NCBI GenBank assembly: GCA_002937555.1
Contig: PTKB01000130.1
Coordinates: 1-7,593 of the forward strand
DNA from: Alphaproteobacteria bacterium MarineAlpha10_Bin2
GTDB taxonomy: Bacteria > Pseudomonadota > Alphaproteobacteria > UBA828
Length of the DNA: 7,593 nucleotides
Reading direction: 5' to 3'
Shown here: in pieces, positions 6,870 to 7,593 of the stretch
Position numbering within the stretch: position 1 is the stretch's first letter
Layout of the letters: each line of letters opens with the position of its first letter
The notes under the pieces: model-generated
Databases searched by the model: none
The model's input: the letters and a program-made list of their open reading frames with translations, nothing else
What the model was told of the DNA's origin: nothing
Translations under genes and position numbers: made by a program

Positions 6870-6900
6870 TTGACCTTCCGGCTACTGGAATCACTATGTT
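6870..6900 (+). promoter_or_regulatory. MerR-family (CueR/HmrR-like) metal-responsive promoter
   Basis: The -35 box TTGACC (6870-6875) and -10 box TATGTT (6895-6900) are separated by exactly 19 nt. That overlong spacer is the hallmark of promoters activated by MerR-family regulators through DNA distortion. The spacer carries ACCTTCC-N7-GGAATCA (6873-6893), the same 7-7-7 layout as the CueR operator of E. coli copA (ACCTTCC-N7-GGAAGGT). The left arm is identical; the right arm keeps GGAA but loses the outer symmetry. The ACCTTCC/GGAA core points to the copper-sensing branch rather than ZntR or SoxR. No merR-type gene lies in the window, so the activator must be elsewhere. Confidence 0.72.
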
Positions 6901-6906
6901 GTCGGA

Positions 6907-7359
6907 ATGAAGCGTGACGTTATCGATATCGTGCCGCCGGTCCGGCGAAAATCGGCCGGGTTGCTTCGCCTGAGTGTGCGGGTTGCCATGGCGCTGGCGT
7001 TGGCAATCGCAATTTTTGTCGGGCCCTCTCACGTTAGCGCCGGGGCGCCGGAATCGAACGGCGCGGCATCGGCGGCGCAGCACCATCATGGCGACCATGG
7101 CGATAATTCCGACGCCGGCCATGAACCGCCGGAAACTGTTGGCACGGTTTACTGCAATGCACTGACGCCCAACCACGCCAGCCATGCCCAGAATGGCGAC
7201 GATGTGTGCGAGAGCCACCGCGTTATGTCCTCGGCCCTGACGGCGACGAGTTTCGATATGGCGCGCTATTACGTGCTTCTCAGTGCACACCTGACCGACG
7301 CGCACCGGCCCTTGAGCCATTCGCCCGAGGGTCTCACAGAACCTCCTCGATCCGCCTAA
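6907..7359 (+). CDS. Small secreted His-rich protein, probable periplasmic metal binder
   Basis: This 150-aa protein has no family I can name. Residues 1-25 are basic (RRK at 13-15, several Arg). A hydrophobic stretch (about 26-40) follows, then a likely signal peptidase site after VSA (43-45), so export or membrane anchoring is expected. The mature part has eleven His, including the cluster QHHHGDHGD (58-66), and two Cys (C83, C101), which suggests soft-metal or copper binding. The Pro-rich tail ending in TEPPRSA resembles short CopL- or DUF2946-like proteins of copper loci, but only loosely. The CueR-like promoter just upstream supports a copper link. ATG 6907 is the first in-frame start after TGA 6871-6873 and has no leader room for a ribosome site. 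GTG 6931 or ATG 6988 are alternatives, but neither has a clear Shine-Dalgarno, and ATG 6988 loses the basic n-region. Confidence 0.72.
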   Translation: MKRDVIDIVPPVRRKSAGLLRLSVRVAMALALAIAIFVGPSHVSAGAPESNGAASAAQHHHGDHGDNSDAGHEPPETVGTVYCNALTPNHASHAQNGDDVCESHRVMSSALTATSFDMARYYVLLSAHLTDAHRPLSHSPEGLTEPPRSA

Positions 7360-7376
7360 GGCGGAAATTTCCGTTT
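7351..7376 (+). other. Mutually exclusive inverted repeats at the end of the His-rich gene
   Basis: TCCGCC (7351-7356) and GGCGGA (7360-7365) form a perfect 6-bp inverted repeat centred on the stop codon TAA. The 3' arm is also part of a 12-bp palindrome, CGGAAATTTCCG (7362-7373), followed by TTT. The two structures share bases, so only one can form. It may be a weak terminator, a processing site or chance. Confidence 0.4.
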
Positions 7377-7389
7377 CACCCTGAATGAC

Positions 7390-7409
7390 GGGCTTCGACC
7401 GTGAAGCCC
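7390..7409 (+). other. Strong hairpin between the His-rich gene and the Tat-exported protein gene
   Basis: GGGCTTC (7390-7396) and GAAGCCC (7403-7409) form a perfect 7-bp stem with loop GACCGT. No T-run follows, so a classical terminator is unlikely. It lies 65 bp before the next start and could stabilise the upstream mRNA, act as a partial terminator, or tune expression of the second gene. Confidence 0.5.
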
Positions 7410-7474
7410 CCTGCAGCTTGCCATGACGCGCGAACGCCTTGGTGGCCAGGACGGATCATAGGCGAGGAGTGACC

Positions 7475-7593
7475 ATGAACGACGAGAAAGCATTGCCGCG
7501 TCGGCCCGAGGAACCCGAGGGCGACGCACCACCACGCGGCCCGACGCGCCGCGCGCTGCTGCGCTCGGCAGCAGCGGCGGCCACCGGCGGCGC
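7475..7593 (+). CDS. Tat-exported protein, N-terminus only (cut by window edge)
   Basis: ATG 7475 has GAGGAG (7464-7469) at 5-nt spacing and opens 39 codons running off the window. The residues are a charged Pro-rich lead (1-23) and then TRRALLRSAAAAATGG (24-39). This is a twin-arginine signal (T-R-R-A-L-L) running into an Ala-rich hydrophobic segment, so a folded, probably cofactor-containing protein is sent across the inner membrane. After a His-rich secreted protein under a CueR-like promoter, a CopA/CueO-type multicopper oxidase is the most natural guess. Nothing beyond the signal peptide is visible, so the product is unassigned. The 115-bp gap before it is somewhat long for an operon and contains the inverted repeats described above. 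Confidence 0.68.
   Translation, partial: MNDEKALPRRPEEPEGDAPPRGPTRRALLRSAAAAATGG

Noticed and set aside
6784..7320. 178-aa minus-strand frame opposite the His-rich gene
   Set aside because: It has no ribosome site or motif. The + strand has a signal peptide, a His cluster and a promoter.
7423..7461. 12-codon ORF (MTRERLGGQDGS) as a possible leader peptide before the Tat protein
   Set aside because: It has no ribosome site and no run of regulatory codons. An ORF this short is expected by chance.

Overview
This is a GC-rich, gene-dense bacterial window. Its protein families, GC-ending codons and Shine-Dalgarno sites suggest an alphaproteobacterium, perhaps of a Rhodospirillales-like lineage. 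That placement is inferred from general character, because there is no rRNA or other marker gene. No tRNA, CRISPR array, insertion sequence or phage gene was seen.

Left block (1-4915, + strand). The probable last codons of an upstream gene are followed by a two-subunit hydantoinase/5-oxoprolinase-type enzyme: an HyuA-like ATPase (107-2167) and an HyuB-like metal-binding subunit (2180-4078), 12 bp apart. An exonuclease III gene (xthA, 4112-4915) follows after 33 bp with no visible terminator, so the three genes probably share a transcript. The substrate of the HyuAB pair cannot be read from sequence. The family includes N-methylhydantoinases, 5-oxoprolinases, caprolactamase and acetone/acetophenone carboxylases. 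No small third carboxylase subunit is encoded after the pair.

Middle block (4918-6676). An RraA-family protein on the minus strand (TTG start) converges on xthA with 2 bp between the stop codons. It diverges from a Gfo/Idh/MocA NAD(P)-dependent oxidoreductase (GTG start, 5702-6676). The 76-bp AT-rich region between them carries small dyads and a plausible promoter. The oxidoreductase most resembles the GnnA-type UDP-GlcNAc 3-dehydrogenases of lipid A biosynthesis, but no lpx gene or gnnB is in view. A terminator-like hairpin lies about 110 bp after it.

Right block (6870-7593). This looks like the start of a metal-response, probably copper, operon. A promoter with TTGACC and TATGTT exactly 19 bp apart and an ACCTTCC-N7-GGAA core has the architecture of MerR-family CueR/HmrR copper promoters. 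The ATG of a 150-aa secreted His-rich protein begins 7 nt after the -10 box, so its mRNA may be leaderless. After a 115-bp gap with two strong inverted repeats comes the 5' end of a gene for a Tat-exported protein, cut by the window edge. A multicopper oxidase is a reasonable guess for it, but this cannot be shown from 39 residues. This block is the most interesting part of the window; everything else belongs to known families.
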